64,000 nt of DNA from Eleginops maclovinus (GCF_036324505.1 NC_086370.1:21975790-22039789); one strand, 5' to 3'. Shown: positions 11,596 to 28,862, counted from the first letter of the stretch. The notes: generated by a model not told the origin, from the sequence alone. A program made the numbers and translations.

Positions 11596-14500
11596 ATTGC
11601 AGATCTTTTTACCACATGTCTGATTCTAATAAAGATGGTCAATTAGATGAGATTCTAGGAACCTTTTCCTGTAGGCGGATTGGAATTCAACCACAAAAAA
11701 GAAGAAAGACACTAAATTCCTCTTTTCAGAAACAGTTACTCAGATATGCTGCGGACATTTCCACTGAGACTGTCATTGGCCTATTGAGGAGTGTACTGGT
11801 GTGTGTGTTTGTGTCCCATTATCATCAGAGTCGGGGGACAAAGTAACCAGCTTAACTAGGTCAGACGAACAAAGCCCACCCGGCACGCACACCACACACA
11901 CACACAATATTGAAGCAACTACAGTAGGTTTTGAGAGGAGATATTCAAACTCCAGAGGCACCAAAAAGCATGTTGTTTAAGTGAGAATTCTCCCTCAAAA
12001 CACAACGCTTTATGTCATTAAAAGGCTTATTAAACTGCAGCAGAGAGCACCGGTTACCTTAAGATGAAGCTAGAGGCATTGGTACAATAGTTTCTTTTAT
12101 TCACCATGCTGTAAGCCTCTAGAGAAATGTCAGCTTGCCAAAACTCTGTCCAGCAAATAAGCTGATGATGAATTAGGGCTGGATGATTTGGCAAAAATGA
12201 CGAATTCTGATGATTTTGACAGATTTTAAAATTGCAAGATGACTTTTGATAATTGAGGGATAGTTTTTGCATCACAATTCTACCAAACAAATGTGTTTTG
12301 GTCTATATAATATAATTTATAGGAAGGAATATCTACTTTACGCCACAAAACTTCCTTCAAAATGGTAATTTAACACATATGTAGCCTTTACCAATGATTG
12401 TGCTCCATGCAATTTGAATATTACACTAGCGATTTTGATCAAATTACAACTATAGTGCAGCTACTCTTGACTATGTCTTCACACACCAGCTGAAAAATGG
12501 AGACCCAGCCAGAACACTACTGTTCTGAATATGTTATTAATACCACACATGGAATTCACCAGTTCCTGTTTCCCATTATAGCTCGATCAATTAATATCCT
12601 TAACCTGCTGATTATATTCAAGTATTAAGGTTCAATCATGCACATATCTGAGTTTGATCAAACAGAGAAGGTGGCACAGACGCACACTTATTTAAACTTC
12701 AATAAAAAGTCAACCGCCTAGACGTTTAAATGTGTCTGATGTGCATCCTTCCCCTTTGTCATGAGGACGCTTTATGCTCCGTCCTCTGAGTACATGCATT
12801 ATGTTTGTGGGATTAGCGTTTATAATTAGAGCGCTGGGATGTAACTGCAGTGTTGGTCTGTTATCAAGGCCTGTGGCAGATGCCTGGTTAAGCCCCTCAC
12901 ACACATAAACACACACACATGCACACAAACACACACATAAACAAAAGGCAGCCTCAGAACATGATACAGATTAGGGTTCAGACTCTCTCCTGTTTGCCCT
13001 CCCCTCTTGTTTTTCTGCTGACCTCCCAGTAAACCCCCTTTGACTTCTTCCAGGAATGAACGGAAGACTTTCTGATGCTCTGCTTCCATAGATGTGAAGA
13101 TATACTTATGTTCTGGATTGTGCACTCAAGAAAACAGCGTTGTGTTTCAATTTATATTTTCAGTCAGTCTCAGTTATCAATTGTCTCCCGTGTATCTCTG
13201 AAACATGCTGCTCTCAATCGGAGTAGAATAAAAGTACTTATTTTGGACGCTGCAGCCTGTTTGAAACCACAAGCCCACTCCTGATGCTGCATTCAACAAT
13301 TGTGAGGGTGATTGACTCTTCTATCGTAAGCCTAGTTTTTAAAGATTCAGCATCAATACACAATACCCCCTTATGTGCAAATATAAAACAGATCAAACTA
13401 GTTGCACAATATCAGCTGAAAGTGAAAGAAAACCTGACTTGTTGGAGCCAAACAAAAAGACTAACCCTCAAGCAAGAGACCAAACTAAACAGTACATTTG
13501 CCTACCATTTCCATCACATTTTCATATAGTTAAAAAAAGAAGAAACACATTTGGGATGGGTCAAAGATTCATCCTGTAACCCAAGTTACATCACACTGAT
13601 AAAAACTGAAACCAATCACCAGAAAAAATGACATAATATTCCCACAGATGTATTCCAGGGCTAAAGTAAAGGTGCTTTTAATAAATACATACTACGAGTC
13701 ATTCATACCTCATTCATACAGAGCCTGTGCCACTTACTCTAGGGAAGCCATCTGCACATGCTGGGATAAATACATATAAATACGCCCTTCATTCGAGACA
13801 CTAGATGGAAATTGCAATTCTCTTAAATCCACAACGCCTGATTTTTCTTGGCTCTTTCAATCCCTTCATCCTTCGCTTAAACGGGACGAGGATCATTTTG
13901 TGTCTGTCTCTTCTGCTGTCAGCCACGTGGCTTTACTGCACATAATCATGACATCATGTTAAACGTGTTGGGCTTGTGGTTAACAGGGATAAGACAATGA
14001 GACAACACCAGATGTTGAAATGGGTGCAGAACTGCAGGACACATTACAAAATAACTGCAGAAATGACGCAATCAATTGGTGGATAGGCAGGAACAAATAT
14101 GAGTTGATTTAGAAAGTAAAATGTGAAGATTTTCCCACCTAATGCCCACATTTCCTTTAAGACTGTGCTAAATTCTGAGGGGTATTCTTAATTTGTCCCA
14201 TGTTTTATGACTAACCCATCAAAGGAGTAGCAGGGAAAATAAACGACCTTAAAGTAAGAACTCATTTCATGGAATTGGGACCGAATTGTGTTTGTTAATA
14301 ATGACGTTGATCGTAACAACTGCAGCCTCTTCATTCACATTAGGGTTCTCACAATCACACCCACACAACATATGCATTAGCTTTTAACACACACACACAC
14401 ACCCTCTGGCTCACAAGCACACACCCCAGCCTCCCTCTTTCTCACTCACACACTAAAGAAACTCTGAACACACCCTTTGACACCGACCCTAGAGCCTGCG

Positions 14501-16260
14501 CCTCTCTCCAAAACACGTTCTTATCGCACCAATGTCAATTGGCGAGGCATGAGAGGTGACAGCACACACAACCAGCTCCTCCCAAATCACTCTAACCTCC
14601 CCTCTGCCTCCCGTATTAGTAAAAACTGATAGCCTTGGGTGGTTAAGAGCTCAACTTAAGCACAGCACAGGGAGTGTTCATAGTCATGAAGTGTTAGTTA
14701 GTATACTACAAGGAAAAGCGTCAATAAAACGTATGCACCATCTGGCTTTTCGTTTAACCCTGGAAAGGTTTGCAGAAGAAAACATGTTGTAAATTCACGA
14801 CATAAGAACTGATTGCAATTGTTTGGACTGATATAGTCTGTCCATTCATCAGGGTACTGTTTCTAATTCATCTCAACGCTTTGCAGAATGAAGGGCGTGT
14901 AAGCACTACCACATTTTGCAGGACTTAAGCAGGGTTGGGTGTGTTTTCTTAAAGGAGGTGCTCATGAAAAGCAGACATAGCATGCAAGTATTCCAAACAA
15001 CAAACAGTGAATCAATGCTGGCGGTGGAGCAAAGCATTAATTGAGTATTTTAATCGTGATGGAAGTCATTTAGCACCATCTGCACCTTAAAGGGGTAGTA
15101 ACATTTTTGGAGAGGGGTTACGCAGCAGCAACACACATCTCAGCCACCCAAAAAATCTGCTTTCTTTAGGATGTTTTCACTGCTTTACCCTTGCCATGAG
15201 ACAGCCCTTTCCAACAGCTAACTGAATCTCAATTGTGACTCTCTTCAGAGCCACCAGACTCCATAGACAATACTGTGATTTTATCTTGCAAAACACCAAA
15301 GATCTATTACTTTGTTTATGTTACTGTGTGATTTGGTGAATAGGAAACAACCCTTGATAAAGTAAGATTTTGTATTCAGGACTTTTCCAGCTCTCTGGTA
15401 CTTTTCCTTAAGATCTGACTCCCTCTTCCAGCTCTGTTGTTTAGTCTGCACCAAATGGACAACTGCGAGACTGACATCAGGTTTAATGTTAGCAAATGCT
15501 AATGAGATAACACCTTCACCCATGAAAGCTGTTTCCTGACCCAACACTACCAGTAACCTTGTTTCATCATCTTTCTCTCAACTGGCGAGGCTAACCAAAA
15601 GAAGTGGTGTAGTTTACTAGACATATTTACTTTGAAGATATATTTTTAATGTATGTTACATTAAGTTTATATGTTTAGTAGATTGGTATAAAAGACAGTT
15701 TTCTATTTTACACATTTTGTATATTTGATAATGTTTGGATACCTCTCTGAACATAGGGTTTTTAAATGATCTATCCGCCTTTCCATAACAACAGCCACCT
15801 TGCACATCTGTAATTTCAATACTATCCTATATGTCTCTGATCCTGTATTATAAATCTCTACTCCTGTAGCTACTCTATTTTATAGAACATTTTGATTAAC
15901 CCTGAATATTTCATATTGTTTATTATTTCGGATATATGTATTTTCTATCCATCTATCTTAACGTCAGCTCACAGAGCATTAAGATGCAGTGATTTAACAT
16001 TAGCATACTGGCTAACTGTTAGTAGCACCTAGATGTCATCCTCTTCAAATCCCTCTCACCCTGGTGCTGTTAAAGTAACCGATATAACGCACTTCCAAGA
16101 CAGGTTGATATCACAGTGAGAGGCTGACATTATAGCAAGCTAACCCGGGTTAAAATGACCACCTAACCGCGCCAACGTTCACATCACTGCAGCTAGCAAG
16201 CTAAAGCTAACCAGTGGGAAGCTAACGTCAGGGACATTCTTCCACACAACACACACTTAC

Positions 16261-16500
16261 CTCATAGTTCAGTTTCCATGGTGAAATACGGGATAAAGCA
16301 GCTCGTTTTCGCGTTTATGTGACCATATGACTCGGTATCTCCTCCCAAAATGTGTCGGTTTATCCACGAAAACCCTCTCCCGTGAGGTTCCGAAATCCCG
16401 ACCGACTGAGGGACAGCTGGAAAATGGGGTAACGCTTCTGACGTATCGCGATATCTCGTAGCAAGTGCATGGTTTAGTTGTAACATCGCGAGAGGTGACT
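16261..16500 (-). other. itsn1: itsn1 non-coding first exon (right end approximate)
   Basis: A strong minus-strand donor GTAAGTGTG begins at 16260, immediately after CTGAACTATGAG. This is the only strong donor in a locally CpG-rich stretch about 6.1 kb upstream of the coding start. A non-coding first exon spliced to the exon at 10130 fits the usual ITSN1 structure. The transcription start cannot be fixed by eye; 16500 is a guess based on the CpG-rich segment. Confidence 0.55.
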
Positions 16501-16560
16501 GAATCTCAGGGACGCTGTGGAGTAAAACGGATTAGTTGAGCTCTCCTGCCGGCTGCTGTT
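16330..16560. promoter_or_regulatory. Candidate itsn1 promoter (CpG-rich)
   Basis: This stretch has many CpGs compared with its AT-rich surroundings. It contains TCGCGAGA at 16486-16493, which resembles the TCTCGCGAGA promoter motif of vertebrate housekeeping genes, plus a nearby ATCGCGAT. No TATA box is evident. It lies about 0.7 kb from the cryzl1 start on the opposite strand. Promoter activity is inferred. Confidence 0.4.
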
Positions 16561-16561
16561 T

Positions 16562-17236
16562 ATTAGGAATACAAATCCAGTCTTTAAATTTAATCTCGGT
16601 TTATTAAATAAAAGTATACAAATAATAATCATAGATTCAATTAAATTATACAAATAAAGGGGAACAAGGGGAATAACGTGATAAAATACATAGCAACACG
16701 CAACTATAATCCATTTGCAGATGTGGAAGAAGTACTCAGATATGAGTGTAGTACTTGTGTACTCTGTTACAGTAAAAGTCCTCCATTCTAAATGTTCCTC
16801 CAGTGAAAGTAGAAAGTATTCTCATCAAAAAGTACTTAAAGTAGCGACAGTAAAAGTGGTCATTGTGCAATTGTTCCATTTCAAAATAATATCTCTGATA
16901 TGTTTTATAATTATTGATGCATTTTGTTCAACCTTAATGTTAAAGTGTCATTGTTTTATGTCCAATATAACATTTTGTTTGTGTGTTGTTTTTGATTACT
17001 TTAAATGTGGTAATCCTTCAAATCCCATAGAGGGCGATGTTGTCATTTTAACACTACAAGCCAAAAATGTAAACAGCGAAGAAGAAGAGATCAGCTGACT
17101 CCTTTGGGCAGCAACTGGGGAATAGCTGTATTTCAAAAGGAAAGGACATGACTAACACATGAAAAGGGATTGTAATTAAGCAGCTTTTTGATATTGTGTG
17201 GCCTTGTTGTTGGTGCATAAACAAAGGTAAAACAAT
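16562..17236. other. itsn1-cryzl1 intergenic spacer
   Basis: About 0.67 kb between the divergent genes. It is AT-rich and includes a copy of a dispersed AAGTACTTAA-rich element at about 16718-16900. The last ~150 bases presumably hold the cryzl1 promoter and 5'UTR, but I see no clear core promoter element. Confidence 0.5.
16718..16900. mobile_element. Dispersed AAGTACTTAA-rich element, copy 2
   Basis: GTGGAAGAAGTACTCAGATA, GTTACAGTAAAAGTCCTCC and AAAAAGTACTTAAAGTAGC, between itsn1 and cryzl1. Confidence 0.55.
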
Positions 17237-20200
17237 ATGAAAGGTTTGTACTGCAGAGCCGGAGTGAGTGATGCTGAGCCCAAATTCGTTATCCAGGAAA
17301 CGGTGAGTGTGTGTGCTGTGTTGTTGGGTCCGACTGTACAGGGGCATGCATTACTGCTTTACTGAAGCCTGGTATTATAAGCCACCTTTTGCATTATGAC
17401 TCACAGAATCCTCAGATCAGACAAAGCACAGGAAACTGACATGCATGTGAGAATCTGTGGCTCCACCTGCAGATGCTGCTGGGCATTATTGTTGACAACA
17501 ACATCAGAACATAGTGAAAACTTACCTTTATTTATAGTTCTTAGGTATGTAATTTACAGCCCAATGTTTAGTAGTCATGGTACATTATTTATTGCGTTGT
17601 GTAAAGGAAGGAAATGCATGGAGAATGTTTATCAAATGCATTAGAACTGCACGGTTTGGAGAAAATCATTGGAAATACCATATACTGTAGCAGGGATTGA
17701 TCATATTTGCAACACTATTCTCAATACATTAAACATTATATTAAATTATGATGGTGCCCTTTCTATTAGAGGGATGGATGAACTGTACCAAACTCTGGTG
17801 AGTTGTGTCTGTGTTTCCCTCCAGGTTCTTCCAGATGTTTTAGGCAGCCACCAGGTCAGAGTTCAGGTTAAGGCGTGTGGACTCAGTGCACTGGACCTCA
17901 AGGTACTTAACTCAAAGTTGATATACAAATGAATGTGACCATGGCTGTACATCCCAAGAAAATAACCAATCAGTACAACAAAAAGCTGCAGATCTGGATA
18001 AAAATGAACTTAATTTCGTTGCTTATATTGAAGATACAGTCACTTTGTTTTACACTGATGGTTTTCCTGCAGCTGCTCGATGACGTGGGGATCCAGAGAG
18101 ACTTAATTCCTGTTGGCAGAGAGGTGGCCGGTGTCGTCCTGCAAGGTAACACAGTCATCCTGCTGATGGTGCAAAAATAATGCATGTGATTAGTCGTCAG
18201 TGTCATACAAACATTAAGTCAATTGTTCTTTTTCTGCAGTCGGAGCCAAGGTGTCTTTCTTCCAGCCGCAGGATGAGGTTGTAGGTAGGAGCTGCCTTCT
18301 GACACAGTGTGTTTCTCTGCATGTGATGAGTGGAAGGCATGGCAGGATGTATTTCTAATTAGACATATATGTAACTGATAACTGGTAATTTACAATAATA
18401 ATACTGAGTGATTATTTCAAATTTATTTTCATTTTTTCGATTGTGAAAACAATTTGTAAATCTAGAGATTGTGAGGTCAAGCTTTTTAGTCTGAATTCAT
18501 GTAAAATTTAACCAAAATCTTAATCGTTTTTTAGAGGTTTTGACAGACAACAACCTCTTGGCTCTTTTAAATATTTGCTTTCTTATTTTTTATATTATAA
18601 TGTAAGTGTTTGAGTATGAATGGTGTACCAATTTCATTTTTAACTGTTTGTTTGTATTAAAAAAAGAAACCTGCCCTCAAGTTTTATTAATTTATTCTGG
18701 ATTTATTATATTTTTGATGACATATTACACTCCGAATATCCTTCTCTCTTTTCAGGTATCCTGCCTCTGGACTCCCCCTGCTCTGGACTCTGTGAGGTCG
18801 TTGACATAGATGAACATTATTTAGGTAAAGTTGACCAACATTTAATCTATCCTCTACAATATTTAAATCAAAACACCATCAAATACAATATTTATCAACT
18901 CTAAATATGTGTGTTTCTGTTTTTATCTGTGCAGTTCAGAAGCCAGAGAAGCTCAGCCCAGTGTGTGTTGCAGGAGCGCTGCGTGACGGCCTCTCTGCGT
19001 ACACTGCGCTACACACACACGCTCGCATGGCAGCCGGACACACACTTCTGGTGATGGATGGAGGCAGCGTATGTAAAAAAAACAAGAGTTGCATGTTTTA
19101 CGAGTTGTACACTCTTCCACAACAGTTCTAGCCCATCAGACGACCTTTTCACTTTGTTTTTTCTACTTTTAAACATAAAAAAGACAGAATTAATAAGGAT
19201 GATTTTCCCACCTTCCTCTCCCTCCTCAGTCTTTTGGCCTCATGTGCATCCAGTTAGCTTGTTACCACGGAGTGAAGGTTTTTACGACGTCACACACACC
19301 ACAAGAACACACATTCCTGGAGCAGCTACGACCCAGCGTAGGTGCGTATACAAGCTAACATCGTGATTAAAGCTTTCAGAAATGTAAAGATTCAAACCCA
19401 ATCATCTACAAATCGACCTCAGCTCTTTTCCTGAAAGACCGAGTTATGCTCTTTCACTCTTTTAAAAAATTCCTTCCGTCTTTTTTCTGTCTTCTTCTGA
19501 TCTTCCCCTCACCCTTCCATAATATCCTCAGGTGTTCAGGATCCGTTAGTAGGTGAGATCTTTTCTTTCTGTCTTACTTCCTGAACTACAGACTTGTTTC
19601 CTTGCTTATCTTCTCATTCCTGCACCAAAAGGCAGTTCAATAACTGAATTCCCAATGATTCCAGTGCAATGCAAATCACAAGTTAGTTTATCAGATGTAT
19701 TGTTTTGAAATAAACGTTTACACATTTTATCAAAGACTTAACATTAATTTGAGGTATGTCTCTGAAAGATAAGACCTTCTGATTTAAGTAAATATTGTAA
19801 AAGGGGCACTGCATTTAAAAAACAAAGGAAATCTTGATTTAAAGCCTGCCGCCACCATGTGGACAACAGTGGAACTGCACCCACAATTGGAGTGGTTTTT
19901 TTTTTGTGTTACAAACCACACTGATATCATGTTTTTGTGTCTTTGTGTTTAAAGCAAAGGTTATCCCAGTTTATAAAGACCAATCAGAACTAATGGCCCT
20001 GGTTATGGAGGAGACGGGAGGATTGGGAGTGGACATCGTCATAGACTCAGGAGGTAAACACATTACCGCCACCTGGAAGACTTTTAACAACCTCCCGGAT
20101 CCATCTTTTAAAAAAAATAGTTTGATAGTCTTTGTTGTGTTTTTTATAAATATTTTCTTAACAATTGTGAAATGATAAAGGCCTCGTGTTTCTGTGTGTG

Positions 20201-21505
20201 TATGTGTGTGTGTGTGTGCAGTGCGTCTGCAAGAGAAAGAGTCCCAGGAGACGAAGCTCCTCCCACACAAACATGACATCATCAGTGTGCTGGGTGTGGG
20301 GGGGCACTGGGTCACATCCCATAAAGAGCTGCAGGTGAGTCAGAGCTGCATCCTTCAGTGGTCACTGTAATATCTATATCTATTCCTTATAAGTAAGTGG
20401 TGCAGGAATGAGTCCTTAAACCCAGACATGAGTCAGCATTTTTTCCACATCTGGTCCTTTTCCTCAGAGTTTTAGGATAGATGCCTTAAATATGTTCTGT
20501 GGTTAATACAAAGGTAAACACAACATAAACACTGCAATAGATAACCAACTCCTGACTTTTTAAAGCTTTTAAGCATCTTAAAAATTGTAGTTAAAAAAAA
20601 AGTGTCTCAAAAAGACATCAGGGGTTTCCAGGTATGAATGCCAATACGTAAAACACGCACCATAAGATACAAACAACAGCAGAATCTCAATTTTAGAAGA
20701 AAATAAAAGTTTTATTGCCACAGATTTGTACAGCTCAATAAAAAAGCGTACATTTGGTGTTTTATTGTCTTATCTCTTCTTTTGTGTATTCCTGCAGTTG
20801 GATCCTCCAGACTGCAGACTGCTGCATTTAAAATCGGCCTCTCTGACTTTCCTCAACCACGAGGTGTGGACGGCCTCCTCCGCTCAGCAGGGAAGATACC
20901 TGCGTATCCTCTGCACACACGGTGTAAAGTAAAGAATATAATAATGTGCACATCTTCAGGTACATGGAGTCCCTCCTTAACAGACCTGTGTCAGATATTC
21001 TCAAGGACATGGTGGAGAAGATGTCCACTGGAGTACTCAGGTAAATGCATAACTCACACATGTTTAGCTAGATACTGGAGTCAGACAAATCCTTATTCTG
21101 ATACAAAAGCAGGTGTCTCTCCCATCTCCTGTGACAGGTGTAATCAGAGATTCTGCTGCTAATTTAAAGTGGCCTAGAGAAGTAATTATATATGAATAGT
21201 GAAACTGTACTGGAAAACAAAGAATATTATAATTGACTGATTTGTGGTATCTATTGTTTATTTAGTGCCCAATAGAGCCTCCTTATTAGATTTTAAGGCC
21301 TATAAAATGATTGGTTTTAGACCAGAACCACTAGTCTAAACAAGAAGCACAGTTTCTAAGATGCATTTACACTGTAGATGAAGTTAAATCTGGAGGTGTT
21401 TGTCTCTGCAGACCTCAGCCTGAGGAGGCCGTCCCTCTCTATGAAGCCACGGTCACAATGGAGACCGTCCAGCATCACAAGAGGAAGGCCGTTGTTCAAC
21501 TCTGA
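17237..21505 (+). CDS. cryzl1: Crystallin zeta-like 1 (quinone oxidoreductase-like protein 1)
   Basis: Member of the zinc-free quinone-reductase branch of the MDR superfamily; its physiological substrate is not established. Exons: 17237-17302, 17825-17902, 18073-18145, 18240-18284, 18756-18824, 18935-19068, 19230-19341, 19532-19552, 19955-20053, 20222-20334, 20798-20903, 20995-21040, 21412-21505. All GT-AG; lengths sum to 1056 nt, i.e. 351 aa plus stop, against about 349 in human. The start MKGLYC matches the family start. The N-terminal GroES-like half includes [11 protein letters not shown] and [18 protein letters not shown]. The Rossmann half includes [45 protein letters not shown] and [13 protein letters not shown]. 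Exon 8 is a 21-nt microexon. Exon 10's acceptor lies against a (TG)n tract. The poly(A) signal AATAAA is 111 nt past the stop. Confidence 0.96.
20196..20219. repeat. Short (TG)n at the cryzl1 exon 10 acceptor
   Basis: The tract with one TA interruption runs directly into GCAG at the acceptor 20221. Confidence 0.85.
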
Positions 21506-21615
21506 ACCGTTCATGTAACATGTTAAACACACGCTTAAACTCACAGGAATCATTTCGCAATTTCAGTTTCATCAGCTGTTTGATAATTAAGGGATAATGT
21601 ACATCCTTCATACTA

Positions 21616-21621
21616 AATAAA
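21616..21621 (+). promoter_or_regulatory. cryzl1 poly(A) signal AATAAA
   Basis: A canonical hexamer 111 nt downstream of the cryzl1 stop, giving a short 3'UTR. The opposing setd4 candidate signal lies about 40 bp further right. Confidence 0.65.
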
Positions 21622-21659
21622 CCAACCACCTGACTCACAATATTGACTTTTAAAGTGGT

Positions 21660-21665
21660 TTTATT
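21660..21665 (-). promoter_or_regulatory. Candidate setd4 poly(A) signal (minus AATAAA)
   Basis: TTTATT on the plus strand reads AATAAA on the minus strand, about 560 nt past the setd4 stop. I see no earlier canonical hexamer in the setd4 direction, so the setd4 3'UTR could reach almost to the cryzl1 end. Confidence 0.4.
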
Positions 21666-21752
21666 GTGTTCGCTACCAACGACTGGACCGGCGGCACTGA
21701 TCAAGGCTTTCTGTATTGTTCAGTTTCTCCTCCATTAACCAGTCTTTAAACA

Positions 21753-21810
21753 CGGTCTGTCTTCTTCTGCCGATCCCGTTAGAGTTTACTTCCTGTCTGT
21801 CTTCTTCTGG
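21753..21810 (+). repeat. Isolated copies (~1.5) of the 40-bp minisatellite unit
   Basis: The segment TTTACTTCCTGTCTGTCTTC with the flanking CTTCTG is the same unit that is tandemly repeated 18 times at 61.9-62.6 kb. Here it appears once in full and once in part, with a diverged spacer. Confidence 0.6.
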
Positions 21811-22222
21811 TGATTGCTCTGTTGTCCAGCGCTCTGTCTTCTCACATCTTTCCTCCCTCTGTTCTCTTTTTCTTTTCTTTACTGGGAAATAGTTTAGGCA
21901 TCATGAATCCAAAGTTTGTTCTCTCCTCAGATTTCTAAATAAATATTCTAAAAGTATGCGACAGTGTCTCTGATGTTAAATTGACCGGACTTCTTTCTGC
22001 GGACTGATATGACCGCACATAGTCCTGGTTTTTTTCAAACCATTTTACTGCTCTGTGTCTTTGGCTGTGCTTTAGATCAGTTGATTATGGTGAAGAGATC
22101 CTGAGGCCCGTCATAACAGGACACACACTCTTTCAGCTCAGCTGGAATACAGGAACTGTCCCGCATCTCCACTTCAGCCAATAACATTGCTTCTTATAGT
22201 GACTGGCAGAAGTAAGCACCAA

Positions 22223-27054
<4,832 letters not shown>

Positions 27055-27235
27055 GATCCAAACGGGACAACCTTTGGGGTCAACAAACATACACATTTAC
27101 ACATTAGTGGTGAAAAGTCTCTCTTTCTTTTAATGATGCCACATTTAGTGGACTTTCTGAGGTTGTAGAGCTACAATTCATTTCCCCACTTGATGAGTAG
27201 ATAGAAAACCAATCAACACTACCATGACCATGTGC

Positions 27236-27375
27236 TGGAGGAAGCATTCACATCCTAATTGTAGTAAAAACAACACTAACACTACAATTACCAACTCTGT
27301 TACAGGTAAAAGTCCTGCATTTAATATGTTACTTAAGGAAAAGTAAGTACGTTTAATCTGCCAAATCTACTCTAG
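27236..27375. mobile_element. Dispersed AAGTACTTAA-rich element, copy 3
   Basis: CTGGAGGAAGCATTCACATC, TTACAGGTAAAAGTCCTGCA and TTACTTAAGGAAAAGTAAG, upstream of the setd4 coding start. Confidence 0.5.
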
Positions 27376-27389
27376 AGTGTAATGTGTAA

Positions 27390-27480
27390 AAACTCAACCT
27401 TGGTAGCACTTGGTCTTTCGGGGACTTGAACCAGTGACCTTGCAGTTTCCAAGCCAAGTCCCTATTGACTTTGCAATCAC
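27390..27480 (-). mobile_element. tRNA-derived SINE fragment
   Basis: The minus strand contains GGTCACTGGTTCAAGTCCCC, a good B-box (GGTTCAAGTCC), preceded by CTTGGCTTGGAAACTGCAAG. The cloverleaf and A box are not intact, so this is a tRNA-related SINE piece and not a tRNA gene. Confidence 0.5.
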
Positions 27481-27488
27481 CGCTACAT

Positions 27489-27527
27489 AATTGATTATAT
27501 TTGAAGAACGTTCAAATATAATCAATT
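27489..27527. repeat. Perfect inverted repeat (17-bp arms, 5-nt loop)
   Basis: Left arm AATTGATTATATTTGAA (27489-27505), loop GAACG, right arm TTCAAATATAATCAATT (27511-27527). A related copy near 28251 has the left-arm region but not the right arm. Confidence 0.9.
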
Positions 27528-27579
27528 ACAGTTCTCTCTCTGACATTGTCACCATGACTGGGCAAATGTTGCCTTGTTA

Positions 27580-28110
27580 TTCAGTCAATAGTCATTTCTA
27601 AGCTGGCCTTTATCGCCTTTGAGGGGTCAAAATACAGTACAGCGAATGTGCCTTTGAGGAAAACCAAATAACACCAGGTACGGAAATAGCCAACAAATAT
27701 CAATATAGAATATAAAAAACATATAAAACTTATGGAAAAATACTGAAAAGATCCATCTGAATATCAGAGTAAAACGTGTCTGTTTTAAATGATCAATCCT
27801 AGTCCACCAGGTTTCCTAATTTAACTTATGATACATCTTAGACTTACAGCTCATTTCTGACATTGTCAGCATGAATCAGCAAATCTGATTCCCCCTTCCA
27901 ATCTCCTCCCACAGCTGAGAACATCGTTGAAGCTGTTTTGGGGTAGACCCTGCCCTCTTAAGCTTTGTGTGTATTTAGTGCTGTTACAATATGAATGCAC
28001 ATTAAGCCCATTGTTTAATGTTTGTAGTACAGTATTAAGGGCCTGTTTTCATGTCCAATCCCAGTTCACCAATTATTGGTTTCTTAATTCCACTTATAAC
28101 AGATTATAGA
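27580..28110 (+). repeat. Duplicated segment, copy 1 (pairs with 29620-30205)
   Basis: Shares CTGCCCTCTTAAGCTTTGTG, GTGCTGTTACAATATGAATG, GGGCCTGTTTTCATGTCCAA and ACCAATTATTGGTTTCTTAA, in the same order and orientation, with the segment inside cbr1 intron 1. The last ~220 bp are the most alike. Confidence 0.85.
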
Positions 28111-28244
28111 AGTCTGCATATCTTACCTAGTTTAATCAGGTCTGATTACATGATTCATTTCTTTTGTTTGTTGACATTCATGGCTTCTTGATCTTTTATA
28201 ACTTGCTCTTTAATAAAATCTCTCCTCTTTATTATGTCCTCTTA

Positions 28245-28370
28245 ATCTCCACCACATAATTGATTAGATTTAAAAACGCTACTCACAGTTCTGTCATTGT
28301 CACCAAGACTCAGCAAATGTTACCTTGTTTATTCAGTCAATCAACTGCATGTCTGATAACATTATTTAGG
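28245..28370 (+). repeat. Related copy of the 27470-27600 block
   Basis: Shares ACATAATTGATTAGATT and the CATTGTCACCAAGACTCAGC / ACCTTGTTTATTCAGTCAAT blocks with 27484-27590, about 770 bp away. Confidence 0.65.
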
Positions 28371-28744
28371 GTTATGTTTTTGTTGAAATTCCTGGTTCAC
28401 CAATCATAAAATAAGATGTACTTTATTGAACCGAAATTAGGAAATGTTTTCGATGCAGCAGAATAAAAAACAAGGCATTTCACATCAGTAGAAATGAGAA
28501 GAGTTGAAATAAGCCAGTCTAAAATGTAAACATCTCAATGCAAAAGAACACCAGTGTGTGTATAAAGGCCAATTAGCTTCATCTCTGTTAATTGATCAGC
28601 TGTTGTTGCATTTACTGTTGGATATCGTAATGTCTAACAAAACACCAGCTTGTGTTTTCATGCAAAAGTCTTAATTATTAGACTAGTAACTAATGCTGTA
28701 AGACAAATGTAGGGCAGTAACCAGTAAAATATTTCCCTTTGAAT

Positions 28745-28862
28745 TGTAGATGAGTAGATGTACTTAAGGGCCTTAAAAAAAGTACTCAAGTAGAGTACAT
28801 GTAGGCTACTTCAAATTTGGACTCAAGTACAATACAGTAAATGTACTTAATATCCATCACTG
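28745..28862. mobile_element. Dispersed AAGTACTTAA-rich element, copy 4
   Basis: Repeated GTACTCAAGTAGAGTACATG and GGACTCAAGTACAATACAG; ends in AATATCCATCACTG. Confidence 0.5.

Larger units (their letters stand above)
10131..16260 (-). other. itsn1 intron 1 (6.1 kb), contents
   Basis: Non-coding. It contains two long (TG)n tracts (11304-11350 and 11493-11595), a MITE family A fragment near 11100-11200, and otherwise unique-looking AT-rich DNA. No coding exon or RNA gene could be supported in it. Confidence 0.5.
21622..22222. other. cryzl1-setd4 tail-to-tail spacer / setd4 3'UTR
   Basis: About 600 bp between convergent stops. It probably contains the setd4 3'UTR. It also holds about 1.5 copies of the 40-bp unit that forms the 61.9-kb minisatellite (21753-21810). 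Confidence 0.5.

Noticed and set aside
13565..13580. Resemblance to miR-802 (CAAAGATTCATCCT)
   Set aside because: The 14-nt match lacks the seed-side bases and I see no hairpin partner, although the human gene maps to the same chromosome region. Probably chance; a fold test would settle it.
27390..27480. tRNA gene on the minus strand
   Set aside because: B-box present but no intact A-box or cloverleaf; read as SINE.
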